DNA from: Agriotes lineatus
Lineage: Eukaryota; Arthropoda; Insecta; Coleoptera; Elateridae
Assembly: GCA_940337035.1 (NCBI GenBank)
Contig: CALNHX010002305.1
Coordinates: 1-64,000, forward strand
DNA: 64,000 nucleotides
Direction: 5' to 3'
Made by a program: the position numbers and the translations under genes. Under the pieces are notes generated by a model. The model searched no databases, was not told the DNA's origin, and saw only the letters and a program-made list of their open reading frames with translations. This document shows, in pieces, positions 1 to 10,995 of the stretch (its first letter is position 1; the number at the start of each line of letters is the position of its first letter).

Positions 1-1479
1 CACATGACACTCTTTTACTGCATGTAAAAATTTGTGTTAGCAATTTTCAAACTATTTTTTTTACAAAAAAACTTTGTAACCCAAAGTTGTAGATAATACA
101 TAATGTATGATCCTACTCTAAAGAATTTTATATTTATCAAAGAAACACTTTCAGTTAGTCGATTTTAGTCAAAAATTACTGGGATCTGAATCTATATTAA
201 AAATGTAGATATAAACTTTCAGCCTGATATTTAGATATGTCCCTCACCTATATTTGGGAATATCTAAATTTTAAAATTAATATTTTTATGTACCATTAAC
301 ATTATCCAATAAGATTTTAATACTAAACGACACAAAAAATTATTCTCTTTAATTTAGTACCACTATCGTTTGTTTCCATAAAAATGGTGAGCATAACCGT
401 GATAAGCCATGTAAATTGCTTATGTTCAGAGGTATGACCAACCACTATGCACTACATATTCCTACAAGTACTGCGGTGTTTTGAAGACTATAATTACTTC
501 AGATGGTTGTTGGTGGCTCGTTCAGTAGCAAGAAAGGGTGAGTGTCTGTCTGGTGTTTCCCATGGCAGAAACAACAGTAAGGAAAGGTATTAGGGCGGGC
601 GGTTTACAATTTTGGTAACGGCGAAATTACTGCGGTGCCGGATTGTGAACTTGTTTAGACTACAATGAGAAAGAGTCAGCATAACCACGATCTTACTAAC
701 AATTAAGATAACTCCAGTGTCGGATTGTGCTTCACCTAGAGAAGTGTAGAGGTGAGACAAAGAGTCGGTGTCCACACAATCTTACCAACTGTTTGTTATA
801 AGTGCGATGTTGGACTGTGCTTCGCCTAGAGGAGTAAGGGTTAAACAAGTTGTGATCTGTTACACGAGTTCTCCAGATTACTCGTAGAGCTACCACATGC
901 ACCAGAACTGACTTTTTTTACCCCCTGTCTGCAGTTCTATTCAGATGTGTTGTATACAAATTACGAAAACCCCTCCATTTCGAATCGCAAAGTGGGCAAC
1001 CAATTACAAGAAATTTAAATTTTGTTGCCAAAGCGGCCCTATGCTAATTGGTGGCTGCCATTTCAAACCCCACAACTGGTTAATTTTTTTTTAATCCAGT
1101 TTTGAATTAAGATTTTTCGCAGCGTTCCTGAAAATGCCCACAACATCTTTTCATTGTATAACAGCCCAATAAATTTTAAGCTAAATTAGCTTGTTGGTTT
1201 TGGCTGCTTGTTTCGATCACCATGTCGTTTTAATTTTGTCTAATCTCGCTGTCATAATTTAACATAGTTTTCAGCTCTTGTTATGCCATGTGCTAAAATA
1301 TCATGTTACCACTCCCAGGTCCTGCTGCAACCCTAAGCTAAACAAAAGCTTTCGTTAAGCTTTATAATTGTTTGCCTATAACTACAAATAATTCCTCACA
1401 TCAAGCTATGAAAGTATGAGTCTTTTATTGTCTTTTTTGAAAATAACCTAAATAAAATGTTCATGTGTACCCGACCCTT
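1..1479. other. No gene recognised
   Basis: AT-rich sequence without a convincing open reading frame, RNA gene or transposon protein. Two similar short stretches near 715-745 and 805-835 share a 'tgtgcttc(a/g)cctagag' core. They may be an old local duplication. Confidence 0.5.
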
Positions 1480-2220
1480 ATACTATCAACATCCATTGTC
1501 TCACTGCTGTTACATATATGGGTTTCATTTTATAATATCCAGCGTGGTACTTGCTTAACTTTCTTGATTACCTCGTTTAATACTAGATAAACATCAGAGG
1601 GCTTAGTGCTCCCCTCTACCTTATGCCTAATCCTGTCTGGAACAGTTTTGTTTCATTATTGTTCATCCTTATGCAATTTCTACATGTTCTATACAGACTG
1701 TATTCCTGTAATCAATCTGTCGCTCACTTTTCTGTTTTTGAGTATCTTCCATGTCACATCTCGTTGCATTCTTTCAAATGATTTAACTAGTTCAATGAAG
1801 CAGCAGTATATGTTTACCTCTTTTTACAATAAACGAAGTATTGGATTCATTTTCATTTATCTGTTGTGTGTTTTTGCTTTATACAAGTTAATATAAAAAT
1901 CTTTAGGTACCTCTAAGATCTCTTGTTCATTGGTAGTATCGGTTCCATCTTGTTTTCTTAATTTATGTATATACTTTTTGCCTATTGATAGATTATTTTT
2001 TAGGATCTTCATATTAGCGTTTTTTTTTCAATAATTGTTCTCACTAAATTTTCGTTATACTTCTTTATGTCCTCTTTTATATTTCTTTTGATTGATTTGT
2101 TCAGCTCGGAGTACTTGGTGTGTCTCACTTGTGCTCTTGTCTCTTCTATGCATGTAGGTTAGTTCCCAAAAACTACAAGTTTTGGTTGCATTTCTGACAT
2201 GTTTACTGTGGTTTTACACA
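1480..2220 (-). pseudogene. RTE-like reverse transcriptase relic
   Basis: Read on the minus strand with frame changes, this stretch resembles the linker and early reverse transcriptase of RTE/CFDP2-type non-LTR retrotransposons. From ~2200 downward there is a basic linker (RHTKYSELNKSIKRNIKED), then LRKQDGTDTTNEQEILEVP, then FIELVKSFERMQRDMWKIL. The last corresponds to the 'FxDLEKAFDRV' catalytic region of the family, with the first aspartate replaced. Stops and frameshifts are frequent, so this is a dead fragment. The assignment rests on hand translation. Confidence 0.5.
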
Positions 2221-3231
2221 GTTCAATTTGTAATCCCTTTTTTTATATCACAAGAGTGAAGTGTCAGTTCCATCACTTTGTTGCAGATTTTTTACAATTT
2301 GATCCATAAACCCTTCTTTGATTAAATTATTTTGTGTAGTTCTTCAAAATATGCCATTTGTGACTAACGCGTGTCCAAATTATTTAAATTTTTTCTTGTG
2401 AAAGCGTTGACTCAAAGTTACACAAATAAAATTAGATTTAAATTGAGCCTGAAACATCATCCATTCATAGACGTAGTTGAGCCATGAAATGAACAAACAC
2501 ATATCGCAATCAAATCTATAATTTCAACAATGCATTTAATTGGGACATTCATTAGATAATTTCATGACTTAATTATATCACTTTATTATTCAATAACATT
2601 TTACATTAGGTCAACGTATCCTTTTAATCTTATAATAATTATATAAAGATACAAAAATGTTTATGGTTAATGAGAAATTGCTTAATATAAAAAGTTAATT
2701 TCATTGTTATTATGTACTTCAATAAGCTGAAACCTTTATTAATAAGATAAGTGTATTAATTTTTAAGTTGGTAGTTAAGACCACAATACAAGTTTATAGT
2801 CAAAATATTAAGAATTAACTCATCACGTTGGATTTACATCGTTCAAGCATTAATTATTTAATAATTAACCAGTTTGACGAGTTAAAAATTATTCTGGTTA
2901 TATTTTGCAGCTGTAGAAGCTTGGATTGGAAATTATGCAAGTTTAGTAATCACCTAACAGAATCAGTAATATTTTTAGATAAAGTCACACGCTGAAATAT
3001 TATTACTTAATGTTGTTGAAATGTTAAATTTAAAGTAGACATATTAAATGTAGCATGCTACGAAAACAATCCTCAGTTTGAATATACCTCACAAAATAAA
3101 AAACAATGCATTTAAGTGAACTACCCAAAAAAAAATGGACAGCAGTAAATAATACTTTTAAAATGTTGCTACCTATAATTCAGTTACTTCAAGAACTGAA
3201 AATACTTTTAATACAGCTGGTTTAAAAAAAA
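2221..3231. other. No gene recognised
   Basis: Very AT-rich DNA without long open frames. No repeat shared with the rest of the window was noticed. Confidence 0.5.
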
Positions 3232-3896
3232 TCTGGTGTGATACACTCACACAACTTCCTTTTACAGTGTTCTTATAATTAGTCAAAAATTTCATTTTTA
3301 ATTTTTAGCCATTTGTCAAAAATTTTAAAAAATTACAAATACTACAAAAACGGTGCAAAATAGAGCGTTAGTTGAAGAGACAAATTTTCTCTAGAATTTT
3401 AAGGTGAATTCAAAAATGGAATAATATACCGGGTGTTTTATTTAAAATGCGAATTAATAAAAAAAATAGCAAAAAAAACAAAAGAAACCCACTTTAGAAG
3501 TATTCAACTGGAAAATCACCTATTTCACATCAATACACATTAAAAATGTAGTAAAAATGTAAAGTTTAAAAAAAATCGTTAGAGCCGTTTTTGAAAAAAT
3601 CGAAAAAAACTGAAAAAGAGTAAACACCTACTTCCGGTTATGCGATTTTCTTCAAAAACTTGCTGTCTCATTTACATAGTACACAAAACTTATATATGAA
3701 GTTTCAACGCCATACCTCTTTTCGTTTTTGAGATATTCTGTTCACAGACACACACACACAGGCAGACACACAGACAGACCAATGAAAAAAAATATGTTTT
3801 TTGGGATCAGGGGACTCTAAAACGTGAAGATCTGTTGAAAACTCAATTTAGAATTTTTGGGGTGAATCCAATACTTCCTTTATAGTAAAAGGAAGT
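3232..3896 (+). mobile_element. Interspersed ~665-bp repeat, copy 1 (HINE/Helentron-like?)
   Basis: First of three near-identical copies in the window; the others are 17781-18449 (reverse) and 24565-25221. It begins TCTGGTGTGATACACTCACA, which can fold as GTGTGA/TCACAC. It continues with ACTTCCTTTTACAGTG, contains a CA/GACA-rich microsatellite near 3750-3780, and ends in a hairpin whose arms are ACTTCCTTT and AAAAGGAAGT. No protein is encoded. A 5' TC, a sub-terminal inverted motif, an internal microsatellite and a terminal hairpin recall non-autonomous Helentrons, but this classification is inference. Confidence 0.7.
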
Positions 3897-3964
3897 GAAA
3901 ATGGAGCCAAATGTTTGCACAAAATATTATATTTTAATTTTGAATCGACAGGAAGTAAAGTAAT

Positions 3965-4234
3965 GATTTTTATCGGTTGCAGGATATGAATCCCTTGTTT
4001 ACATATACAAAAGTAGGCTGGTAACTAAATCATAACTGATCTGTACGGTAATAGTCCATCACCGTACATGGCAACCATAACCATACAGCAACCGATAAAC
4101 TATTGAACAAATCACGGATGTTATGAATCATAACAGCCTCAGATGTTTTAAAATCCTCGCTCTGCGAGCTCGGATTTCAATACAACATCTGCGGCAGTTA
4201 TGATCCTCATAACATTCCTAGATATGTTAATAGC
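3965..4234 (+). repeat. Dispersed ~270-bp repeat, copy 1 (split by MITE)
   Basis: Closely matches 58541-58812. Shared blocks include the segments around 'tttacatatacaaaag', 'catggcaaccataacc' and 'aaatcctcgctct.cgagctcgg'. The inner part can fold: AGATGTTTTAAAATCC pairs imperfectly with GGATTTCAATACAACATCT around a CGAGCTCG-like centre. The copy is interrupted at 4235 by a small insertion and resumes at 4524. Probably a non-autonomous DNA element. Confidence 0.75.
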
Positions 4235-4523
4235 ATATATCTAATACTTACTATATTGCTAGCGGCTATGAGTGGGAAACTTACCAAGGAAGTGAGACAC
4301 ACAACCAACTCCTTAATGTATACGGCGAGCTGTGCGCAAGCGCGGCGGCGTCGTCCGCCCAATGGGGAAGTGGTCAAGTTTAAAATTCGCTTCTAAAGGC
4401 GGAGTTCGAATTCTCACGCATGCGCACGTGACGCGTTATACTCTAAGTGAGACTATGTCGGCGCCGTAATGTTTTCTGACGTTTCCAGGCCCTACTAGCA
4501 ATATATGTGTATTATATATATGG
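4235..4523. mobile_element. 289-bp MITE with 8-bp TSD (hAT-like)
   Basis: Flanked by the direct repeat TTAATAGC (4227-4234 and 4524-4531). The unoccupied site exists in the other copy of the host repeat near 58795-58805, where TTAATAGC occurs once. The ends are imperfect inverted repeats, ATATATCTAATACTTACTAT... against the reverse complement of ...GTGTATTATATATATGG, both reaching an inner TTGCTAG. An 8-bp duplication fits the hAT superfamily. The interior is comparatively GC-rich and non-coding. Confidence 0.75.
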
Positions 4524-4544
4524 TTAATAGCTATAATCGTGATT

Positions 4545-4545
<1 letters not shown>

Positions 4546-4583
<38 letters not shown>

Positions 4584-6540
4584 TTCCACGGCAAAACCCC
4601 ATTACACAATTTAATAGAAACAAAAAGTAATAACAGTAGTAAACACCTAAACTGAAAAATAACAATGATAAATGTTAAATGATTGGCAACACAGTATAAA
4701 CAAACTTATAAACAGACAACATATTATATAAATATAAATACAGCTGAATGAAGCTTACATTATTACGTATATACATAGTGTATCACAGATATATAATAAA
4801 ATCACAACCATCTAGATCACAAATATATCAGTACAATTCAATGACCTTAAAGTAATTTTAAGTTACATTTGAATTGGTTTAAAGAGCCCTTAAACAAATC
4901 TAGATTATATCTATTAATCACTTCCAGAGACCGGTCAATGGGTGAATGTCTGCCATAATTAGTGCGATGAAATTTAACATAAAATAAGTTGTTTTCCCTT
5001 AAGACACGGTTTGGAACTTTAAAACTAATCAAGGCAAGTAGATCAGGACAATCAATATAAGAGTTAATTAACTTATACATGAAACATAAATCTGATATCA
5101 TTCTACGATGTTCTAATGATGTTAAACAAACTTCGGCTCGAATTACTTCATAGTTATGGTCAGTTACAGGATTACCTACTTTAAAGGCACAAAATCTTAA
5201 AAATCTTTTCTGAACATTTTCAAGAGTATTAATATGAATCTGATACTGTGGAGACCATATCATTGAAGCATATTCCAGCTGTGAACGAACCAAGGCACAA
5301 AAAACACCTTTAATAGATGGTACAGACAATTCTTTACAGTTCCTTAATACGAAGCCAAGTAGCTTTGACGACTTAATGGAAAGAGTGTTTAAATGTTCGG
5401 TGAAGTTCAACTGATTATCAAAGATCACTCCCAAATCTTTAATAGAATCAACAGACTTAAGTGCACTGTTACCAATAAAATAAGAGGTATCAAATTTTTT
5501 ATTAATTTTATAAAAGCTTATTGCGTAACACTTGTCAGTATTTAAGTAGAGGAGGTTCTCGTTACACCAATCCATCAAATTATTGAGATCATCCTGAACT
5601 AAGGCTGAATCAGCATAGGATGTTATTTTTTTATACAACTTAAGGTCATCTGCAAAAAGCAGAAAACTACAGTGATTTATAACATGACTGATATCATTGA
5701 CGAATAGATTAAATAAGAGGGGTGCACAGTGGGATCCTTGTGGGACGCCTGATAATACTGCAATTTCTTTAGAGCAATAATTGCCAAACGTCACTTTTTG
5801 TTTGCGACAGCTGAGGAAACTTTGAATCCAGTGTATTAGTCCCTCATCAAAGCCTATCAGACTCAGTTTTTCAGTTAGGATTTCATGATTAACCCTATCG
5901 AACGCCTTGGAAAAGTCTGTGTAAACAGAATCCATTTGACACAGATTCTCCAAGGCGTCCGATATAGAGTTCTGATAAAGTAGTAAATTGGTTACTGTAG
6001 ATCTACCATGAGTAAAACCATGCTGTTCATTAATTATTAAACTTTTGCAAGACCAGCTTAGCTGGTCGTACACTAGACTGTCAAATAGTTTGGGGATGGA
6101 GGACTGGATACATACACTGCGATAGTTCCTTACATTCTCTCTTTCACCTGACTTAAAAATTGGCATAATATAAGTATCTTTCCACATGGTAGGAAATACA
6201 CCAAACTTCAATGAATTATTAAATAGAATCGTTAAAGGCACCGTTAATGAATGTATACATTTTATAAGTAATATATTGGGAATACCATCAGGTCCCATAG
6301 TGAGTCTATTCGGTAGATGTGCAATTTTATTATAAACATCAGTAATTGACAGCTTAGGACATGAGATATGAATGTTGTTAGCCACATTATGTGCCACAGG
6401 ACGATTGGATGCATGATGATTCGAATAAACTGTAGCAAAATGGTCTGCAAAAAGATTAACAATATCTTCTCCGTTTGAACTAGTGACGTCATCAAGAAAC
6501 ATACTCTTGGGTATTTAATGTATACACAGCTACATAATAA
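4546..6540 (-). mobile_element. 5'-truncated CR1/Jockey-like non-LTR retrotransposon
   Basis: Minus-strand element made of the reverse transcriptase gene (6502 down to 4847), a ~260-bp 3' untranslated region and a 3' tail of tandem AAAT/TAAA units, seen as (TTTA)n at 4546-4585 on the plus strand. The endonuclease and ORF1 are absent, the usual outcome of incomplete target-primed reverse transcription. The 3' end carries a GGGGTTTTGCC motif before the tail. An analogous GGGC...GCCC plus AATA-repeat end is seen at 32420-32470. Confidence 0.85.
4847..6502 (-). CDS. Non-LTR retrotransposon reverse transcriptase (truncated)
   Basis: An uninterrupted 551-residue frame encodes a retrotransposon reverse transcriptase that would copy the element's RNA at the target site. 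Visible motifs in order: GPDGIP (~70-75), the first catalytic block TDFSKAFDRVNHEIL (~195-209, Asp196), GVPQGS (252-257), the catalytic FADD (283-286), and the thumb-like KDLGVIFD block. The first residues (MFLDD...) correspond to the linker after the endonuclease. In-frame codons just upstream (IPKS) continue the family pattern, and a stop lies a few codons before, so this is a 5'-truncated copy and not a natural start. An open frame with intact catalytic residues suggests a young insertion, though without endonuclease it should not be autonomous. Clade (CR1/Kiri versus Jockey) cannot be settled by eye. Confidence 0.88.
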   Translation of the reverse strand: MFLDDVTSSNGEDIVNLFADHFATVYSNHHASNRPVAHNVANNIHISCPKLSITDVYNKIAHLPNRLTMGPDGIPNILLIKCIHSLTVPLTILFNNSLKFGVFPTMWKDTYIMPIFKSGERENVRNYRSVCIQSSIPKLFDSLVYDQLSWSCKSLIINEQHGFTHGRSTVTNLLLYQNSISDALENLCQMDSVYTDFSKAFDRVNHEILTEKLSLIGFDEGLIHWIQSFLSCRKQKVTFGNYCSKEIAVLSGVPQGSHCAPLLFNLFVNDISHVINHCSFLLFADDLKLYKKITSYADSALVQDDLNNLMDWCNENLLYLNTDKCYAISFYKINKKFDTSYFIGNSALKSVDSIKDLGVIFDNQLNFTEHLNTLSIKSSKLLGFVLRNCKELSVPSIKGVFCALVRSQLEYASMIWSPQYQIHINTLENVQKRFLRFCAFKVGNPVTDHNYEVIRAEVCLTSLEHRRMISDLCFMYKLINSYIDCPDLLALISFKVPNRVLRENNLFYVKFHRTNYGRHSPIDRSLEVINRYNLDLFKGSLNQFKCNLKLL

Positions 6541-7040
6541 CATTTTTAATTGTATATATCAATAAAAGAGAGTGAGAAAGCTTTACAAAGAAATACCATA
6601 TATTACCTAATACTTATATTTTTTTGGCTAAACTGAAATAAGGTGCAAGAGAGCAATGATGAAACATCAAATCTATGGATGAATTACCTTCCTGGCAAGG
6701 AAAAAAAGGAATGAAAATCTATTTTCTCAAAAATGTATAAAGAATATCCCTAATGGACAAAAATCGTATTTTTAGAATACAATATTTAGTCGAATCGAAG
6801 CACCTTCCTTGAAATAGTTTTGTAAAGGAAAACGGACTAAGGATTTTTGGTTTTTCAGTTTTTTTAAAATGAAAAAACAGAAAGAAATTGATCATGTGGA
6901 AGTTCAAGTTTGGTGATTGATATATTTTTGCTATTTGTGCTAGCCATTCGCTTGTAAATGCTTAGTTTCTGTTTTTATTCATAAATATGGCAACTTTACA
7001 ATTTCAGTTATTTGTGTTAATATTACAGCTGTTGAATTAA
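6541..7040. other. No gene recognised
   Basis: AT-rich spacer between the retrotransposon and a foldback. Nothing supportable is seen. Confidence 0.5.
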
Positions 7041-7362
7041 TTATTTCATAAGTAGAAAAACCCTAGGCAGTTAATCCTTTACATTTAATATAAAAACAAT
7101 GAATATTGTAAAAATATATTTTGACTTCTTCAGTTTAAATTTTAAAATCTTTTTAATCAAAAGTTCCAGTTCTAAAATTAATCCTTGTTAATGTTTTTTT
7201 TTAATCTCTTGTCATCTTTTAAAAATAGCCGTGTTCCTATCAGAATGTAAACTGTAAACTGAAGAAGACGTAAAGTCGAAATATATTTTTACAATATTCA
7301 TTGTTTTTATATTAAATGTAAAGGATTAGCTGCCAAGAGTTTTTCTACTTATGAAATTTCAG
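7041..7362. mobile_element. Foldback element, ~100-bp arms
   Basis: The left arm (about 7041-7135; TTTCATAAGTAGAAAAAC...) is the near-perfect inverse of the right arm (about 7255-7362; ...GTTTTTCTACTTATGAAA). Both contain a shared inner block (AATCCTTTACATTTAATATA). The spacer is ~120 bp and no coding capacity is visible. Consistent with a MITE-type foldback of unknown superfamily. Confidence 0.75.
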
Positions 7363-8395
7363 TTATATTCAACTCTTTTAATCTATCAGTTTTTTAGTTG
7401 TTATCGATTTTACTATACGTAAATTCAATAAAATGCGTTAAAAAACCATTATCAAGCAGCTTAGTGTCAAACAGCAATTTTTGAAAGTAATATTGTAACT
7501 TATTTTATGGATTGCGTATGCACACAACCTCACTTTGACAACTGACAACTCAAGTGACAGCACACTGAATTCTGGGTAGAGCAATGTAATAATCATCGAC
7601 ATACAGTCGTAAGACAAAATCTAGTTCAAAGCCCTCTAGATCACTTTTTTTTTAACGCACGTTACTAATTTACTGTTCCTGTTCTTTGGATTGCATATTA
7701 TTTAGGCAGACATTTTGTCTATATCCCTTTTATCTAGAAAATGTGCATTTGTAGCTGTCTGATCATTTTGGCCAATAGCTGGGTCATTTTCCTACATTTT
7801 TTACAACTTGTTGCTGTTGCCTTCCAGTTCAACGTCCCTTTTTCTTGAAATTTCTAAATTATTGTTTCCAATTATCCGTTTCTTGGGCAGTCTTGTTGTC
7901 TAGTTAATCTAGGTTGACTTTTAGCACAGCTTTTGTTATTCTGGTAACTTTCAATTTATCGATATGTTTTAAAGCTGGGGATTGAAACAAAGAAAATTCA
8001 CCAATTGTCCCTCTCTCTTTATCGTGTTGCGTGGCGCTGGTATCTGTATTAATATAGACGCACTCGAATTTTCCAATGTAAAATTTCTACCTCGCTATTC
8101 AACTTATGCAAGGGTTTGTTTCTCTGCTGAGCAGGTGTGCTCTAAGCAGATGTGGGTCAAAAACACGGACAGATGTTTTTGCCGGTGCAGATAATTTTAA
8201 GATTGTTCTGTGATTTTAAGTAAAATAAGCTTCATGGCCTTTGTATGGGTGTATTATCGAAAACCTCATTTTACCTTGAGGCGGCTGCTTTATGGTTCTT
8301 GGCCTTTCAGTCACTATAACAAAAATCTGTGAAATTTAGATAAAATAAACAGGAACCAAGTGATATTTAACTGATTCTAGCCAAATTCTGAATCT
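7363..8395. other. No gene recognised
   Basis: No coding signature, SINE head or clear inverted repeat was found. A 70-codon open frame at 7982-8194 has no recognisable features. Confidence 0.45.
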
Positions 8396-8401
8396 ATTAT
8401 G

Positions 8402-9770
8402 TACAGTGACCGCCAAAAAGTCGGCCTAATATGGGGAAAAAATTTATTTTGATTTTTTAGTAATTTTTATTAAAATTAATATATTTATTAAAAAAAATTT
8501 TTTTTAACTAAACAATCAAGAGTAACGATTAACACGTACAGCAGCTGAACAAGTCAGGTTAATTTTTTTTTTCATGTTTAATAATCTTCTATTATCGTTT
8601 CCATAATGCTGCATATTGTACGAATATATAGAGTATTAAAAATGTCTGGAACAACTAAAATATCTTGCAAAATCTGTTTTGTGGCAAAAAGGCTTGGAGG
8701 GGTCAAAAATTATTGCAAATTTTCTATCTTTTGAAATACTTTAGAACTATGTACAGTGGCTTTCGCCAGCAGGGTCAAGTGGGCATTTTTTTTAAATGAT
8801 AACCCCTATTTTTTGTTCGAGGAGGTGGAAGAGCACATCGTTTTGAGTATTGCAGGTCGCCCTATCCACTGTTGTGGAAAGATGTTATCCAAGTATGTAC
8901 GAACAGGAAGGGCGTAATGGGGAAGTGCTCCATCCTGTTGATACCAAAGTCTTTTATCAGATATGTCTGGTTCAATTGCATTTGCGTATAAAGCTGTCAG
9001 TTTTTCATTATTACAGCGGTTTGTCTATGTAAAACATTAAGCACTGTAGTATGACTCAAAATCATATCCAAGCTAATCTGACAGGAACTTGAGAATGTGG
9101 ATTTTCACCAACTCTAGTAAAATATCAAGTTGCATATTTGCATCGATTGCTTGGCGACCAGCTCTGGGTAAATCAGGTACATGCCCATGTTCTCTGTATT
9201 TATTTATAGTTTTACTTACAGTAGATTGTGCTATTGGCGGACGATCTTGATGAGCCTTATTAAAGAGAGCGCAGACTTCCACTGTAGTTCTTCTCCATAG
9301 CCGTACATCATAAGAATTTCATTGCGATCATTTTCTGAAAGAAACGTTGCTAATTGTAAGATTTCACGAGTTCAGATAACAGAAAATCAAAAGCACTAAT
9401 TTTGTTGAAAACTAATTTGACATAACTGACAGTAAATAAACATTTTTGTTTCAACAATTCTAGACAAAATATTAAATAATTTATGAAATAATCAATTTTC
9501 CCAATTAAAACTTTATTTGCAAATTTCTTTATGCTTCATAAAAATGTTATAGTACAATGCTCAAAACGATGTGCTCTTCCACTTTCTCGAACAAAAAATA
9601 GGGGTTATCATTTAAAAAAAATTGCCCCCGTTGACCCTGCTGGCGTACACCACTGTACATAGTTCTAAAGTATTTAAAAAGATAGAAAATTTACAATGCT
9701 TTTTGACCCCTTCAAGCGTTTTTGCTACAAAACAGGATTTTGCAATATATTTACACTGTATAATATTTTT
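8402..9770 (-). mobile_element. Decayed mariner-type (IS630-Tc1) transposon with long inverted arms
   Basis: Inverted arms at about 8655-8855 and 9545-9755 enclose transposase remnants on the minus strand. The inner termini read TA-CAGTGGCTTTCGCCAGCA and ...GCTGGCGTACACCACTG-TA, typical of TA-flanked Tc1/mariner ends. The arm homology extends outside these termini, so the whole looks like a larger foldback. A second end-like motif (TACAGTGACCGCCAAAAAGT) at 8402 matches the right terminus of the foldback at 36302-38740. Confidence 0.65.
8855..9360 (-). pseudogene. Mariner-type transposase remnant
   Basis: The frame at 9282 down to 9073 encodes a helix-turn-helix DNA-binding region (IAQSTVSKTINKYREHGHVP followed by a GR motif). 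About 100 bp further along the minus strand another frame encodes YQQDGALPHYALPVRTYLDN, then WIGRP. This resembles the catalytic 'QDGAxxHY' block around the second acidic residue of Tc1/mariner-like DDE transposases. The middle of the catalytic domain is missing and frames are broken, so it is inactive. Confidence 0.65.
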
Positions 9771-10482
9771 TATAAGAGACTCTGTGAGTTTGTGACAATG
9801 TAAAGCAAATTGGTTCCCAACAACTCTATAATATAACTGTTATAAAAGTAAGAGAAACGTCTACTTCAATGACAGGTTTTGGTAGTAATGACTTCTAAGA
9901 CGGTTGCAGAAAAAACATTCTTTTTCAACCTAAAAATAAATATTCTTAAACAATTGTTTTCTTTATAATTCATATTTCTTTCTAAATGTTTCTGTTCAAC
10001 TATTAATTATTACGTATAGCAAAAGAGCTAGAAGTCAGCGCTCAAATAATAATCATCCACTGTCACTCGTATTCGCCATTTAACGTATTGTAAATTTCAA
10101 ATTTGCGACGGCATTGTGAAGTTTAAATTTGCCACAGTTCGTGCAATGTGCACAACCTTGGTTTTGTAAGAACAATGCGACATCTGTCTTACAATGTCTA
10201 AACTATTTATACGCTATTTGTGTGGAAATTTATCAGGTGTCTGCAAAAACAGCACCGATAACCGACTTTTGGCGTTGTAATATTCGCCCTAAATGACAAC
10301 AGCTTGAATTTATTTATGAATCACTTATTATCAAAAAGCAAACGTCAGAAATAGTTCAGTGAGGTCTTAAATGCAAGATCAAAAATTGTATCTTCCTGTA
10401 AACTATTTTATTTGCAACCATATACGTAATGTTAACATTCCTGACCTCATTTGAGTGGGGGAAGTCGTACATTTTAGCCCGC
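9771..10482. other. No gene recognised
   Basis: No supportable coding or repeat feature noted. Confidence 0.45.
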
Positions 10483-10534
10483 TACTTCCCGCACTCACTT
10501 CCCGCTCAAGTGCGGGAAGTGAGTGCGGGAAGTA
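10483..10534. repeat. Perfect 23-bp hairpin, 6-nt loop
   Basis: The arm 10483-10505 (TACTTCCCGCACTCACTTCC...) and its exact inverse 10512-10534 are separated by TCAAGT. Each arm contains CTTCCCGC twice. The GC-rich perfect hairpin stands out from its AT-rich surroundings. Function unknown. Confidence 0.9.
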
Positions 10535-10687
10535 CATTCCCGACCGCTGAGTAGGTAGGGGCAATGGGAATCTCGTTGATCCATTCATGCGCGTCACAAC
10601 CTGTCGTATCATAATATAATAATTTTTCCAATTATTGTTTAGAATAAAGTGGTTGCGAATAAAACAGTATACAAACCTCGACAGGAA

Positions 10688-10775
10688 GTTTCCTTAGTCT
10701 CGAGATAATAGCTGATTTCGACGCTTCGCGTCTCAATCAGCTACCTAATCTCTCGACAGTAATGAAACACTTCCC
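10688..10775. repeat. Imperfect hairpin
   Basis: TCTCGAGATAATAGCTGATT pairs imperfectly with AATCAGCTACCTAATCTCTC around a centre with GACGC/GCGTC. The outer GAAGT/ACTTC also pair. Probably the core of a small foldback element. Confidence 0.6.
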
Positions 10776-10804
10776 ATCTCGGGCTGTAATATACTATTAC
10801 AGTT

Positions 10805-10995
10805 TCTGTTTTCTATTTTGCACAAGTAAATTTTACTGTTGAAAGGCAGAAATACAAATGAAAAATGCCTACAAAAGCGTCGATATTTTAAATACAATTT
10901 TACAGCGCAAGCGAATGATTTACCATTTATAAAATAGCTTACGATAATCAGCCAACATTTGTCTTTGAAATGAAGTCTTGTATAACTTCTTACGC
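10805..10995 (+). repeat. Coding-like repeat, copy 1
   Basis: About 190 bp matching the reverse complement of 21885-22085. Both can be read in the same frame as AEIQ...VDILxTILQRKR...YHL...TFVFxMKS. Copy 1 has stops and a frameshift; the other copy is open through this part. Source unknown; a transposon protein fragment is the simplest reading. Confidence 0.6.
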
